Source: Cyclobacterium qasimii M12-11B
Lineage (GTDB): Bacteria > Bacteroidota > Bacteroidia > Cytophagales > Cyclobacteriaceae
NCBI RefSeq assembly: GCF_000427295.1
Contig: NZ_ATNM01000109.1
Location: 1 to 64,000 of the forward strand
Reading direction: 5' to 3'
Length of the DNA stretch: 64,000 bases
The notes below the pieces were generated by a model that saw nothing but the letters and a program-made list of their open reading frames with translations, did no database searches and was not told the origin of the DNA. Positions 38,505-50,400 of the stretch are shown here, in pieces; the first letter of the stretch is position 1; the number at the start of each line of letters is the position of its first letter. A program made the position numbers and the translations under genes.

Positions 38505-39410
38505 GGTTTCTAAGATTAGCCAATTGTTCAAATAGTTTCTTCTCCTCTGCTGTAAGTGAACTAGGAATTTTCACCACATAATTCAAATACAAGTCTCCAA
38601 AAATGCCCTCTTTGTCATAAACTGGAAACCCTTTTCCTTTCAATTTTACTTTCGTACCATTTTGTGTACCGGCAGCTAATTTTAATTTTACTTTTCCGGT
38701 TAGGGTAGCAACAATTATTTCCCCTCCTAGAATAGCAGTATATAAATCGACTTCCACTTCCTTATGTAAATCTGAACCTTCTCTTTTGAACTCAGGATCA
38801 GGGGCGATTTTAAATGTGATATAAAGATCACCTTTAGGCCCTCCATTTACACCGTCGCTTCCATGGTTTTTAATTTTAATGGTTTGTCCATCTTCAACCC
38901 CTGCCTTGATGGTAAGCCTTATTTTTTACCATTGATCTCAAGGGTTCTCTTGTCCGACTCGAGAACATCTCGCAATTGAAGTTCAAGCGTGGCATGAAGG
39001 TCTTGTCCTTTGAATTTTATACCAGAACCGGATGACCTTCTACCACCACCGCCGCCGCCGCCAAACATGGAGTCGAAGAAATCTGAAAAACCACCTCCTC
39101 CGAAGGCTTGCTCAAAATCAGCATTGCTGTATTGTTGCTGTGCTCCTCTTCCACCAGCATTACCGGAATTTTGTTGAGCTCCCTGGTTTTTCCAGTTTTC
39201 ACCATATTGGTCATATTTCTTTCGCTTCTCCGGATCACTCAGTACTTCATTGGCCTCATTTATAGCTTGAAATTGTTTTTCTGCTGTCTTATCGTCAGGG
39301 TTGAGGTCAGGATGGTATTTTCTGGCCATTTTACGATAAGCTTTTTTTATTTCTTCTGGAGTGGCAGATTTATTTATACCCAACAGTTTATAATAATCAA
39401 TAAAATCCAT
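38497..39410 (-). pseudogene. DnaJ-class co-chaperone (CbpA type), frameshifted
   Basis: Open segments 39410-38919 and 38757-38497 belong to one gene. The first has a J domain with the HPD motif ([11 protein letters not shown], about 33-43), then a Gly-rich linker ([10 protein letters not shown]) and the start of the C-terminal beta domain. One base is missing in the T6 run 38922-38927. With it restored, the frame reads [19 protein letters not shown] and continues to the second segment, giving 304 residues. There is no zinc-finger CxxCxGxG domain, so it is CbpA-like rather than DnaJ. It would recruit DnaK. It is coupled to the CbpM-type gene. Confidence 0.88.
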
Positions 39411-39437
39411 GTTTTATAAATACATTATGATTTAATG

Positions 39438-40373
39438 TTAAAAATTCTCTAAAATTTCAATGCGTTTTTCTATAGGAGGATGGGTCGCAAATAAACCGGA
39501 AATTGAAGACAAAATGCCTGAAGACTTATCAGGTCTATTTTCAATAAACAATTCGGCAACATCGTCACTCTTCACTCCTTTCACCTGATAGTTTCCCGCT
39601 ATTTTACGCAATGCGGATGCCAAAGCAAGTGGATTTCGCGTCATTTCTGCAGCACCACTGTCTGCCATAAATTCTCTTTTTCTGGATATTGCAAATCGGA
39701 AAAGCATGCTCAGTAGATAGGCAACTATAGCAATAACCATGGCGATAAGCATGGCACGGTTGTCACTTTTCCCCCTCCTTCTAGCTCCTCCAAAAAGCAT
39801 ATTACGAAACAATATTTGAGCAACAAATGAGAAAATCCCCACGAAAATGATAGAAATAATCAAAAGACGTACGTCCTTATTCCTTATATGCATCAGCTCA
39901 TGAGCGATTACTCCCTCAAGTTCTTCATCCGTAAGCGCCTCTATAATTCCTCTTGTAAGGGTAACGGTATAACTCTTTTCGTTAATGCCACTGGCAAAGG
40001 CATTGAAAGCTGGGTCTTCTATGATATTCACCTTCGGCATCTTCATTCCCTTACTTATACATAGGTTTTCCACCAAATTGTATACCCTCATGTTTTCCTT
40101 ACGCTCCAGTGGTCTCGAACCTGCTGCCCCTTGTATCATTTTAGAGTGAAACAAAAAAGCAATCACAAACCAGACAGCTACAGCAATAAGCACCCCAGGT
40201 ATGGTATCTACAAACATTTCATTGATTGAAACATTGTACTCTTCCTGAGGAATGGTCAGGTATAAAAATGCATATACCGCAGCCAAAATTAATAGCGGAA
40301 AACCTATTAATAGTAAGACAGAACGTGAGTTGTTTCTCCTGATTTGGGTTTGTATTCCAATATATTCTGCCAT
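39438..40373 (-). CDS. M48 family membrane zinc metalloprotease, HtpX-like
   Basis: The 311-residue product has two N-terminal membrane segments (about 19-40 and 55-73), the zinc motif HELMH (in VIAHELMHIRNKD) and downstream zinc ligand Glu in REFMADSGA. Two more membrane segments lie between them (LLIISIIFVGIF and AMLIAMVIAIVAYLL). It degrades damaged membrane proteins. It is 7 bp downstream of lemA; LemA-HtpX pairs are common. The C-terminal ATHPPIEKRIEIL is typical. Confidence 0.92.
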   Translation of the reverse strand: MAEYIGIQTQIRRNNSRSVLLLIGFPLLILAAVYAFLYLTIPQEEYNVSINEMFVDTIPGVLIAVAVWFVIAFLFHSKMIQGAAGSRPLERKENMRVYNLVENLCISKGMKMPKVNIIEDPAFNAFASGINEKSYTVTLTRGIIEALTDEELEGVIAHELMHIRNKDVRLLIISIIFVGIFSFVAQILFRNMLFGGARRRGKSDNRAMLIAMVIAIVAYLLSMLFRFAISRKREFMADSGAAEMTRNPLALASALRKIAGNYQVKGVKSDDVAELFIENRPDKSSGILSSISGLFATHPPIEKRIEILENF

Positions 40374-40380
40374 TTATATT

Positions 40381-40944
40381 CTAAAATTTAATATCAGGGG
40401 CTTTGTCCAGACGTTCTCTTTCAACTTCTCCCACATCAAACATTTTCTCAGTATGAAAACCAAACATTCCAGCGATTAAGTTGGAAGGAAAGCTTTGCAC
40501 TGCAACATTGAATTCTCTAGTGGCAGAGTTGAAGTATCTTCTTGCAGCAGCAAGCTTGTTCTCTACATCTGAAATTTCATTTTGCAGTTGTAAGAAGTTG
40601 GCACTGGCTTTTAAGTCCGGATAAGCTTCAACTTGAATTTGCAAGCCTTGTAAGGCTGAACCTAATTCTTGTTCAGCAGCAATTTTCCCATCAATTGTGG
40701 TGGCATTTATAGCCTTAGATCGGGCTTCCGTTACTCGGGTCAGCACCCCAGCTTCATGGTCCATGTAGCCTTTTACACTATTCACAAGCTGTGGAATAAG
40801 GTCATGTCGCTGCTTCAACTGAACATCAATATCAGCAAAGGCATTTTCTCTATTGTTTTTATACGCTACAAGTTTGTTGTAAAGTGAAACTAAAAACAAG
40901 CCAATAACGACGGCAACTATAATAATAATCAGCGTAGTGCTCAT
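40381..40944 (-). CDS. lemA: LemA family protein
   Basis: The 187-residue product has an N-terminal membrane segment (about 4-22) and the long-helix LemA core: YNKLVAYKNNRENAFADID, VQLKQRHDLIPQLVNSVKG and RRYFNSATREFN, then FPSNLIAGMFGF. LemA is an envelope-anchored helical bundle that often travels with HtpX-like or TPM-domain proteins; its molecular role is not well established. It is the first gene of the lemA-htpX pair. Confidence 0.93.
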   Translation of the reverse strand: MSTTLIIIIVAVVIGLFLVSLYNKLVAYKNNRENAFADIDVQLKQRHDLIPQLVNSVKGYMDHEAGVLTRVTEARSKAINATTIDGKIAAEQELGSALQGLQIQVEAYPDLKASANFLQLQNEISDVENKLAAARRYFNSATREFNVAVQSFPSNLIAGMFGFHTEKMFDVGEVERERLDKAPDIKF

Positions 40945-41035
40945 ATAAATTTGGGTTTGTTCAATAATGCTTGAATATACAAAATTTGTGATTTATTAGT
41001 ATATTTGGCGACGGTTAACTTCAACTTAAATCAAA

Positions 41036-41431
41036 ATGAAAAAATTTATTGGTCCGATTTCAATATTGGTGATTATCCTTATTGCTGGAGTATTCTGGTG
41101 GAGGTATTATTTTGTATTTGCTGAAGGTGTAAAAGCCGGTAATTTGAACTACTTCGAAAAGAAAGGCTTTATTTTTAAAACCTGGGAAGGGAGATTGGTT
41201 CAGGATGGATTTCAAAGCCCTAACCCTGGAGCCCTTCAAAGCAATGAATTTCGCTTTAGTGCTGACGGAGATTCTTTAGCTTCCGTATTAGAACGGGCAG
41301 GCGGAAAATTTGTAGAATTACGCTACAAAGAATACCTCAATCCAATCCCTTGGCGTGGTGCAAGTGAATATGTAGTCACAGAAATCATCAAGGTAGGTGA
41401 TTCAAGAGCGGATAGTTTCCCCATCAAATGA
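41036..41431 (+). CDS. small membrane-anchored protein of unknown function
   Basis: The 131-residue product has a membrane segment at about 4-24 and a short extracytoplasmic domain. That domain includes GFIFKTWEGRLVQDGF, EFRFSADGDSLASVL and VELRYKEYLNPIPWRG. Similar short anchored proteins occur widely in Bacteroidota; I do not recognise a biochemical function. It is divergent from lemA with a 91-bp gap. Confidence 0.7.
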   Translation: MKKFIGPISILVIILIAGVFWWRYYFVFAEGVKAGNLNYFEKKGFIFKTWEGRLVQDGFQSPNPGALQSNEFRFSADGDSLASVLERAGGKFVELRYKEYLNPIPWRGASEYVVTEIIKVGDSRADSFPIK

Positions 41432-42430
41432 TGGCTCAGTCCAAATAATAGTCATTCCGGATCCCACTTTCATTGCATTTGAAAAAAATAATTGTCAACT
41501 AGATAATTAAATTCAATGCAAATCTTTACCTTTGAATTTTCAAGTAGCTTTTTTAAAGTAACCTATTTATCACCCATAAATACGCCTTAAAATCGCTAAA
41601 TATTTGTTTTTCTTTGAAGAAGCATGCTTATTACCCAAATAGTCAGATTCCATTCCTCGAAAGACTGGTTACCTTTTTATTTTAAAATCACCTAAAAAAA
41701 TAATAATCGATTATGTTCATGCATAACCTGTATCTTCATTGTACCCATGCTGTTTTGATTCCGAGACAGCCCCTTTGATGTACCGTCAAAACTTCTTGAT
41801 GCTATAATCCTCACCTAAAAATTTGAACAATTATTTTATTTCAGCATAAAGGTTTCGCCTATTAATCTGTCATTTTGTCTCTTGACATTAGCATAAAACG
41901 CTAATTATAATCTAGCAGCCTTTAACGCCACAATAATTATGAAATAATATTGATTATCAAATCAAAAAAATCAATTGGATTATTCATAAAGGATATTAAG
42001 CAATCAACAGTAAAAACAATTTAAAAAAATCAATAGATCAATATTTGGTGTATTTAACTCGAATTAACACAATGTAAATCTATATACATTAATCGGGTAT
42101 ATACAAATAAGCAATATAACCTAAGCAGATAAATAAAGTTATACTGTAAGAAATGCCATTGTAGAAAAGTTATTTACCGTTTAATCTATTCTTTTGGTTT
42201 ATCCTGTTTGATGAAAGAATATTTCGATAAGCCCATTTAATTAATCATTTCCTTTAAAAGAACAATAAAATATCGCGTTTCCTTTTACAATAAAAGGATC
42301 GATACTATTCTAAAAGGTCTGTTTTAGAAGAAAACAATCTCATTTTCTAAAATAAACATTAATAATTTAAGCATTTATTGGTTTTAAGGTACTGAAATCA
42401 CCTTAAATCATTTCTCTATAATTCAACTAA
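41432..42430. other. 999-bp AT-rich non-coding stretch upstream of giant sensor A
   Basis: I see no convincing gene on either strand. The only structure I can support is the hairpin at 42383-42407 next to the sensor A start. The long leader suggests complex control of the sensor or a decayed gene, but no protein similarity is readable. Confidence 0.4.
42383..42407. promoter_or_regulatory. inverted repeat just upstream of giant sensor A
   Basis: TTTAAGGT (42383-42390) and ACCTTAAA (42400-42407) pair perfectly around a 9-nt spacer and end 23 bp before the start codon. It could be an operator or a leader hairpin; no U-tract follows. Confidence 0.4.
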
Positions 42431-45400
42431 ATGAACATTTTAAATTCTCTAAATATTTTAATTTTAGCAGATATTCCTGAAGATTATCTAGAGATAAAAA
42501 CAATATTTAAAGAAATCGAAGGAGGCAAACAACAACTTTATTGGAGCAAATCCCTCACCGAAATACCAGAAGTAAAATTTGATCTTATTTTTTATACTAT
42601 TAATAAATCTGATATTGATCTAAGTGAATCTTTTAGTAAATTAAATTGCGTTTTAGGTCAGCTTCCAATTATTGCCCTTACTTCCAATTCAGATTTAAAT
42701 TTTACAATTAAATTACTTGAACACGGGGCAAAAGATGTATTGATAAAGGGAGATCTCAATAAGGCACAATTGTATAAAACGGTGTTTATTGCTTGTGATA
42801 AGCTTAAAAAATAAGTTATCTAATCATCTTCCCAATGCTTCAAATAAAATTTAAATCATTACCTTTTTAATGAAAGTCAGGAGCCTAAATTTTTATGCAA
42901 GGCAGATGATTTATCAATTGATCAAATTTCCGAAAAAGGGGCTGAATTATTGAAGCTAACAGGCAAACCCATCCAATTCATCTACGAACTATTTGATGAC
43001 AATAAGGAAGATCTTATTAAAAGTTTCACTGGTAATACGTCCATTAAATCCAAATACACCTTTCAGACAGTTTTACTCAATTCAATTGAGCTAAAGAAGT
43101 CTGTCGTTTTAAAAGTTACCGCTCAAAGAATTGAAATTGGTGAAGAGTCTTGGGTACTGTTTTCATGCATAGATATTTCTGAACTCGAAGAAATAAAAAC
43201 CTCCCTGGAAAAGAATATAAATCGGTATCAATTGGTCTTGCAAACGACTAATAATGTTACCTGGGAATACGATTTGATTAATGGAGAATTGGACTGGAGT
43301 GATAATTTCACAGCCATTTATGGACACCATACAGAAAGCGTTCAAAACATTACAAAATGGTCAAATAAAGTTCATCCAGATGATCGGGAAACCATTCTCA
43401 ATAGCTTTAATAAAGCGTTAACTGGGGAAAAAAGCAAATGGCAGGCAAACTACCGTTTCCAAAAAGCAAATGGGTATTTCGTGTATGTATTTGAACAATG
43501 CATAATCATTAGAGATAAGAATGGCAAAGCAATTCATGCTTTTGGAACCATGAAAGATATTTCCAAGAAAAAAGAAAGGCAACATCAGCTAAGTTTGATG
43601 GAAAAAGTAGTTAAAAGCGCCAATGACCCGATTTTGATCACGGAAGTTGATGCCATCAACCCTGCAGGACCTCGTATAATTTTTGCAAATGATGCTTTTT
43701 TATTGCAAACAGGCTATTTAAGGGAGGAAATAATTGGCAAATCCCCGCGTTTCCTACAAGGAGAAAAAAGTAACAAAAAAGAATTAAAAAATTAAAGAAA
43801 GCTTTAATTAATGGGTACCCATGCCGAATTGAAACCATTAACTACAAAAAAGATGGAACAGAATTTTGGGTAGAATTCTCTGTTGTGCCAATTTCAAATG
43901 AAAAAGGAGTAATCACTAATTGGATCAGTATTCAACGTCAAATAACAGACGTTGTGAAGAAAAGGCAATTGGAAGGTGTTTTCAAAAAAATGAATATGGA
44001 GGTAGGACAACCCAAGGATCTGGAAGATCGGTATTCTGCCCTGTTAAAAGTAATTTTGAAGTTCACAGGTTTAGAAGTAGCGGAGGGATGGATCACTAAT
44101 ATCGACAATAGTAAGTTAAACAAAGTAATTACCTGTACAAACAAAGCCAAATTCAATGATTTCTCAAATGTTCGAAGCTCATTTAATAAGGCTGAAATAG
44201 GCTTAAGTCTACCTGGAATTGCTTGGGAAAAAGGAGAAATAGTTTATTGGGAAAATTTGGAAAACAAAACTGAATTTATTGGGCTTGAAGAATTGAAAAA
44301 ATATGGGTTGCATTCAGCAATAGGAATTCCAATTCATATGAATAAGTCCTTGGTTGGGGTGATAACATTATTTACAAAGAAAAAACAATTTCAACTGGAA
44401 CAGCAGCTGCCATTTTTTGAAAGTCTCAGTAACCGACTGGGATTGGAAATAATGCGAATTAAAACAGAGAATGAATTAAAAACAATTTTCGAAATAATTC
44501 CTAATTTACTGTTTGTAACCGATGCTAAAGGGCTTGTTATTAAAGGAAACATACAAGCTTCCAACACTTTCGAATGCACTGAGGATGAACTAAAAGGCAT
44601 CTCGTTTCGAAACATGATCCCAATTGCTGATAGAATAGAATTTGATGATTTTTTGATCAAAATCGAACAATCCAGAACAATCGATGAAATTGATATACCA
44701 ATTTTGATCAACGATCAGATAAAGTGGATAAACCTGACAGCAACTTTCCTTCCTTCTGAATCCTTTATCTACTGTGTAGGTAAAGATATTTCGCATCAGA
44801 AAAATCTAGAAGATTTAATTAGAAGAACCAATGAAATTGTAAGAATAGGTACTTGGGAAGTTACCCTTTCTCAAAACAAGATGTATTGGTCTCCTATGAC
44901 CAAAGTCATCCATGATTTGGGAGATGAATTTGAACCCGAACTTCAAGATGCCATAAATTTCTATAAGGAAGGGTACTCTAGGGAATTAATCCAAGAAAAG
45001 GTAGCATTAGCCATCAAAGGAGAAATTAACTACTTTGATATTGATACGCAATTGATTACCTCTAAAGGGAGATTAGTATGGGTTCGTGTTCAAGCTGAAA
45101 CTGAATGGTTAAATGGAAAGCTTTTTCGAATTTACGGTAGTATCCAAGACATTAATGACCGTAAAAAAACTGAGGAGGAAATAATGGAAGCCAAGATGCG
45201 ATACGAATTGGCTTCAAAAGCTTCTACAATTGGTGTTTGGGATTGGAACATTGAAGAGAATGCTGTGGTCTGGGATGAAACCATGCAAAAACTAAACGGG
45301 AGAAATATAAGCAACTCCTTGGTCAGTTATGAAGAATGGATAATGGGATTACATCATGATGACCAGGAGACACAAAATTCTCTCATACAAGAAGCATTGC

Positions 45401-46521
45401 TGGGTACAAAAGATTTCAATACTCAGTTTAGAATAATATTACCTGATTCAGGTGAAGTGAGGTTTATTAAAGCTATTGCTTATGTTGTCCGAAACGATTC
45501 AGGGGAACCAGTAAGAATGGTAGGGATCAATTATGATGTTACAGAGGAAGTTGAATACAAAACGGAATTAGAAAGAGTTAACCGGGAAAGAGAAGAAATT
45601 TTGGGAAGTATAACGGATGGATTTTTCTCCGTTGACAAAAAATGGAAAGTAACCTACTGGAATAACGCAGCGGAAAGTATATTGAAAATGCCACGAAAAA
45701 ATATCGTGGGCAAAAATTTGTGGGATGTTTATTATGATGCCATTCAGCTTAAATTTTTTAGTGAGTTCTCTACTTCCATGGAGAAAGGAGAGGAAAGACG
45801 CTTTGTTGAATATTATCCAACAGTTGATATTTGGCTTGAGTGCTCTGCTTTTCCAAAAGAAAATGGTCTAGTGGTCTATTTAAAAAATATAACGGGAAGA
45901 ATTAAACAGCAACAAAAACTTGCTGAAATACGATTACTTCAAGAACATGTAATCAACAGTACAGAAGACCTTATTTGGGCAATAGATACTGAATACAATT
46001 TAATTATTGCCAATAATGCTTTTATAAATGAGATTGTAAATGTAACGGGTAAGAAGTATAAATTAGGAGACACCCTGGTTAATTCCAATGAAGATAAAAT
46101 ATTTAATTATTGGAGAAATGAATTCGGCAAGGTACTGCAAGGAGAGCAACAAAACTTTACCTTCGAAACACAGGGAAATCTTCTAAAACCTAAAATATTC
46201 CAAATTGGAATGTATCCAATAATTGACAATCGTTCGGGGATAACCCAAATTACAGGAGTAGCTTGTTTTGCACGTGACATTACCGACAAAGTGGAGCACA
46301 TCAAAGCCATAGAAAAACAAAACGAAAAACTTAGAGATATAGCCTGGAAACAATCCCATATAGTTCGAGCCCCCGTTGCCAGGATTATGGGCCTTATCAA
46401 TCTCCAACAAAACATGAATTATACAGGAGAAGAACTCGATGAAATTTTAACCTACATAAAGGAATCTACAGATGAGCTGGACCATATTATTAGAGATATT
46501 TCCAATAATACGAAAGCATAA
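42431..46521 (+). pseudogene. giant multi-PAS/GAF sensor A, DHp end without ATPase; three frameshifts
   Basis: Open segments 42431-42814, 42950-43795 and 43885-46521 form one gene after correcting three indels: one surplus base in A6 42806-42811, one missing near 42846-42855, and one missing in A6 43786-43791. The corrected length is 1363 residues. Order: receiver-like domain (1-125) in which the phosphoacceptor Asp appears replaced (IFYTINKSD), PAS, PAS (VHPDDR type), a LOV-like PAS with GKSPRFLQG where photoactive LOV has a Cys, GAF, four or more PAS domains, and a terminal DHp helix with His in SHIVRAPVARIMGL. The protein stops about 60 residues later, with no HATPase domain. It has no membrane segment, so it is cytoplasmic. 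It could pass phosphate to or from another kinase, or act as a scaffold. Sensor B downstream is a full paralog. Confidence 0.8.
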
Positions 46522-47463
46522 AATATAGAGAAGAAAATTTAAGAAAGCCCTAAATCCTGATAAAATCAATCAATTTAGGGAGTGTCTGCTAATTTCTGCT
46601 TTGACGGTCATTTTCCTTGTAGTTAACAAATTCGCCAGTATAACGGATTATAAAATTAGAAAATCTGCCGTCGTTTTATTCCTGATAGGTAAGGGAATGT
46701 TGCGGAAACTACTTCCTAATTGTCTGCTAGCGCTTCATAATAAACCTGAACTTCAAGTTAACATACCGGATTGTTGTGTTCCTTCAAGAAATCCTTTTTT
46801 TAGAGGTGAAAGTGCGCGATTCTATGATAAAAGCTTCTTTTCTGATAATTAATGCTTAAATACTGACTACTCTCCTGGTCTCCTACCCAATTCTATAAAC
46901 TTTAACTAAAATGAAAAGTCTTTATCTATGTTTGAGTTAAATATATGAGAATCAAGGTGATTTCGTTCTGATGCGAACCACTATAGCGTTAAAAGCTTCC
47001 AATTTTCCCCCTACTTTTTGACGGACCTTTAGAGCACTTTATTTCTAAACCTTAGGCTGTAAGGACCAGGTCATCATGAAGTGAATACCCATTTACAGGT
47101 TTCTGTTTCAAATTATAGCATGCTTACTATAAATCTTTTTTGCCACTTTATTATCAAAACAAGAATAGGAATCAAAAAGAATTTAGTTAATTTTCATTTT
47201 TAAATGAAAAAAGGAATAAATAAAAAGTAAGCGAATTTATAATTTTTTACAAAAAAATATAAATTAATTGCTATAGAGACACTTGAAAATTTTTTTTGTG
47301 TTAAATTTCTTGTAATTTATAAGCTTCAGGATTCAACAAAGATATCCAAGAAAAATGCTAAAATAGCATTCATTATTTAACCTGACACCAATCTTTCTTG
47401 AATTAATTTTCAATTTTAAATTTAAAAATCCACTGTAAATAATCCAGACTTAACAAGAACAAC
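46522..47463. other. 942-bp AT-rich non-coding stretch between the paralogous sensors
   Basis: No convincing gene is present. An 83-codon frame on the plus strand (46601-46852) has no recognisable features. A small palindrome lies at 47354-47370. I find no clear similarity to the leader of sensor A, so the duplication probably did not include upstream DNA or is old. Confidence 0.4.
47354..47370. repeat. AATGCTA-AAA-TAGCATT dyad upstream of giant sensor B
   Basis: A perfect 7-3-7 dyad 94 bp before the sensor B start codon. It could be a regulator site or a small hairpin. It has the same 7-3-7 geometry as the enhancer-like dyads of the efflux locus but a different sequence. Confidence 0.35.
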
Positions 47464-50400
47464 ATGAATAATTTTTATGCCCAAAAGGTTTTGATAATAG
47501 TGGGTAATTTGGATGAATACATGCTTTTTGAAGAAAAGTTTGGTGAAATAGGCATAGATAAATCACAGCTTTCCTGGGTAAAATCTATAGAACAAATTAC
47601 TTCAAAAAACTTTGATTTAGTAATTTTTGATTTAAACTCACCAGTCACCAATAGAACAGAAACTTTAGCTAAAATAAAGCTCAAATTAGGTCAAATAACT
47701 ATTTTAGTCCTGACTACTAATTCTGAATCAGACTTTGCCATAGAATTACTTAAAGAGGGCATACAAGATGTTTTGGTTAAAGGAAAGTTTGATAAAATAC
47801 AGTTATACAAATCCTTAAGTGTTGCCAAGGAAAAACAAGAATTTAAACAAAGGCTATTAAAGGCTGAAAAACAAATTGATCAAATTCTGCCAAACACAAA
47901 TGAAAATTGGTACGATTTACTTTTCAGTCAGCACCCTACACCTAAATTTTTATGCCGAGAGGATGACCTGTTAATATTGAAAGCAAATCTTGAGGCTGAA
48001 AAATTATTAACATTGTCAGGCAAAACAATAGAATACATAGACGAACTTTTTGAAGAAACCAAAAAGAAATTTTTGACATAGTCCTGTCGGACAAGCAAAC
48101 CCATAACAGTTATTCCTTTCAAACAAGGATAAACAATCCTTCTAATTCAGGATTGGACATTTTAATTCAAGTTACCCTACAACATATCATTGCAGAAAAA
48201 GAGAATTTGCTCTTATTTGCCTGTTTGGATATAACCGAACTCGAAACAACAAAGAGCACGCTAAAAAACTATATTAACAAATACCAATGGATGCTCAAGG
48301 CAGCCAATTATGCTGTATGGGAATATGATTTGGAGAACAATAAGGTTATTTGGGGTGATAATTATAGCGCTCTCTTTGGATATAATCTTATAAAAACTGA
48401 AAAGCTTGACGCCTGGAAGAATGCCATTCACTCAGATGAGCGCAATAAAATCATCCATTGCTTCAATGAGGCTGTTTTAGAAAAAAGAAATGTGGCAAGC
48501 AAGCTATCGATACTTAAAAGAAGATGGAAGTTATGCCCAGGTATATGACCAGTGTACATTCGTATTCAATGACCAGGGCAATGCCATACGTGCTTTTGGC
48601 GTCATACAAGATGTCACCAAACAAAATGAAAGAGAGCATCAGCTAAATTTAATGGAAAAGGTGGTGGAAAGCGCTAATGATCCCATCTTAGTAACAGAGG
48701 CCGAAGCAAAAGACAGCCTTGGACCTCGAATTATTTTTGTCAATGATGCTTTCTTAAAACAAACTGGATATTCAAGGGAAGAAATTCTTGGTAAAAGTCC
48801 CCGAATTCTACAAGGACCTAAAAGCAATCGGAAAGAACTAAATCGATTAAAAATCGCCATGAAAAAATTGGCAACCTTGCCAAATCAAAACCATAAATTA
48901 TAAGAAAGATGGGTCAGAATTTTGGGTAGAGTTTTCAGTAGCTCCTATAGCAGATGAAAATGGTTCTTTTACCAATTGGATTAGTATTTACCGAGAGATC
49001 ACCAAACGGGTGAAGGACAGTGAAATTAAGGAAGTTTTTCAAAGAATGAGTATTGCTGTTAACCAACCCAAAGATTTGGAGGGCAAATTTGAGGCATTAC
49101 TAAGGGTAATCTTGAATTACACAAATTTGAAAATTGCAGAAGGCTGGATAATGAATATTGACAATAGTAGGCTCAATAAAGCTGCTTCCAGCACAAAAGC
49201 CTTTGATTTTGATAACGTATCTGAATTGAAAGCTATCTCCAAAGAAGTTGAAATCGGAATAGATTTGCCGGGTACGGTTTGGGAAAGGGGTGAAATAATA
49301 ATATGGGAAGACCTTGAAAATCACCCCGAATTTGCCCAAAATAAATCCATGCTGAAATATGGATTAAAAACAGCAGTAGGTATTCCCATTTACCATGACA
49401 ACACAATGGTGGGAGTCATTACGCTATTTTCTCAAGAAAGCATTACTCAGGTAAAATACCATTTGAAGTTCTTTGAGAAAATAAACCTTGGCTTAGGGGC
49501 TGAACTAAAGCGGATGAAAACCGAAGATGAATTAAAATCTATTTTCGATTTAACACCTAACCTATTATTTGTAATTGATTCTAATGGAATAATAAAAAAG
49601 GGGAATTTGCAAACCGCAATAACCCTTGATTGTTTTTCAGTTGATTTAACAGGCAAATCTTTTCGTGAAATGGTACCTGAAGATTATCAATCTAAATTTG
49701 ATGATTTATTGATCAATATTGATAAAAAAAGGTCAATCGTTGAAATTGATATTCCCATATTGATAAAGGATCAACTTATATGGATCAACCTAACAGCATC
49801 ACTTCTCCCTTCCGGCTTTTTCATCTACTGTGTTGGAAAAGATATTTCCCATCAGAAAAATTTGGAAGATTTGCTGAAGAGGGCCCACCAGATCGTTCGA
49901 ATGGGAACTTGGGAAATGAATCTGGTTAACAATAAAGTTTATTGGTCACCAATGGTTAAAGTGATCCATGAATTGGATGAGCAGTTTGAGCCAGATCTGC
50001 ATAAAGCAATTGCCTTTTATAAAGAAGGGTATTCCAAAGACTTAGTCCAGGAAAAAGTGGCATTAGCTATGAAAGGTGAAATAAATGACTTTGACATCGA
50101 TGTAGAGTTGGTTACTTCAAAAGGTGTAGAACTGTGGGTAAGGGTTCAGGCCGAGTCGGAATGGATAAATGGTAAAATGTTTCGAATATATGGCAGCGTT
50201 CAGGATATCACTGAAAGAAAAAACATAGAGTCAGAATTAGCTGAAGCAAATATCCGCTATGACCTTGCTTATAGAGGAAATAACATGGGTATATGGGATT
50301 GGAATATTAAAGACGATGTTTTGACATGGGATGATAATATGAAAATCCTATACGGGTTAGAAAAAGATACCGTCGTTAATGCCTTTCAATTTTGGAAAAA

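Noticed and set aside
46601-46852. 83-codon open frame between the giant sensors
   Set aside because: No recognisable motif, odd composition (SARFYDKSFFSDN), no ribosome-binding or promoter support; probably chance.
26571-48867. Programmed frameshifting or phase variation as the explanation of the homopolymer breaks
   Set aside because: Runs are only 4-7 bases, differ between genes, lack slippery heptamers with stimulatory structure, and occur in both directions, so error or decay is simpler.
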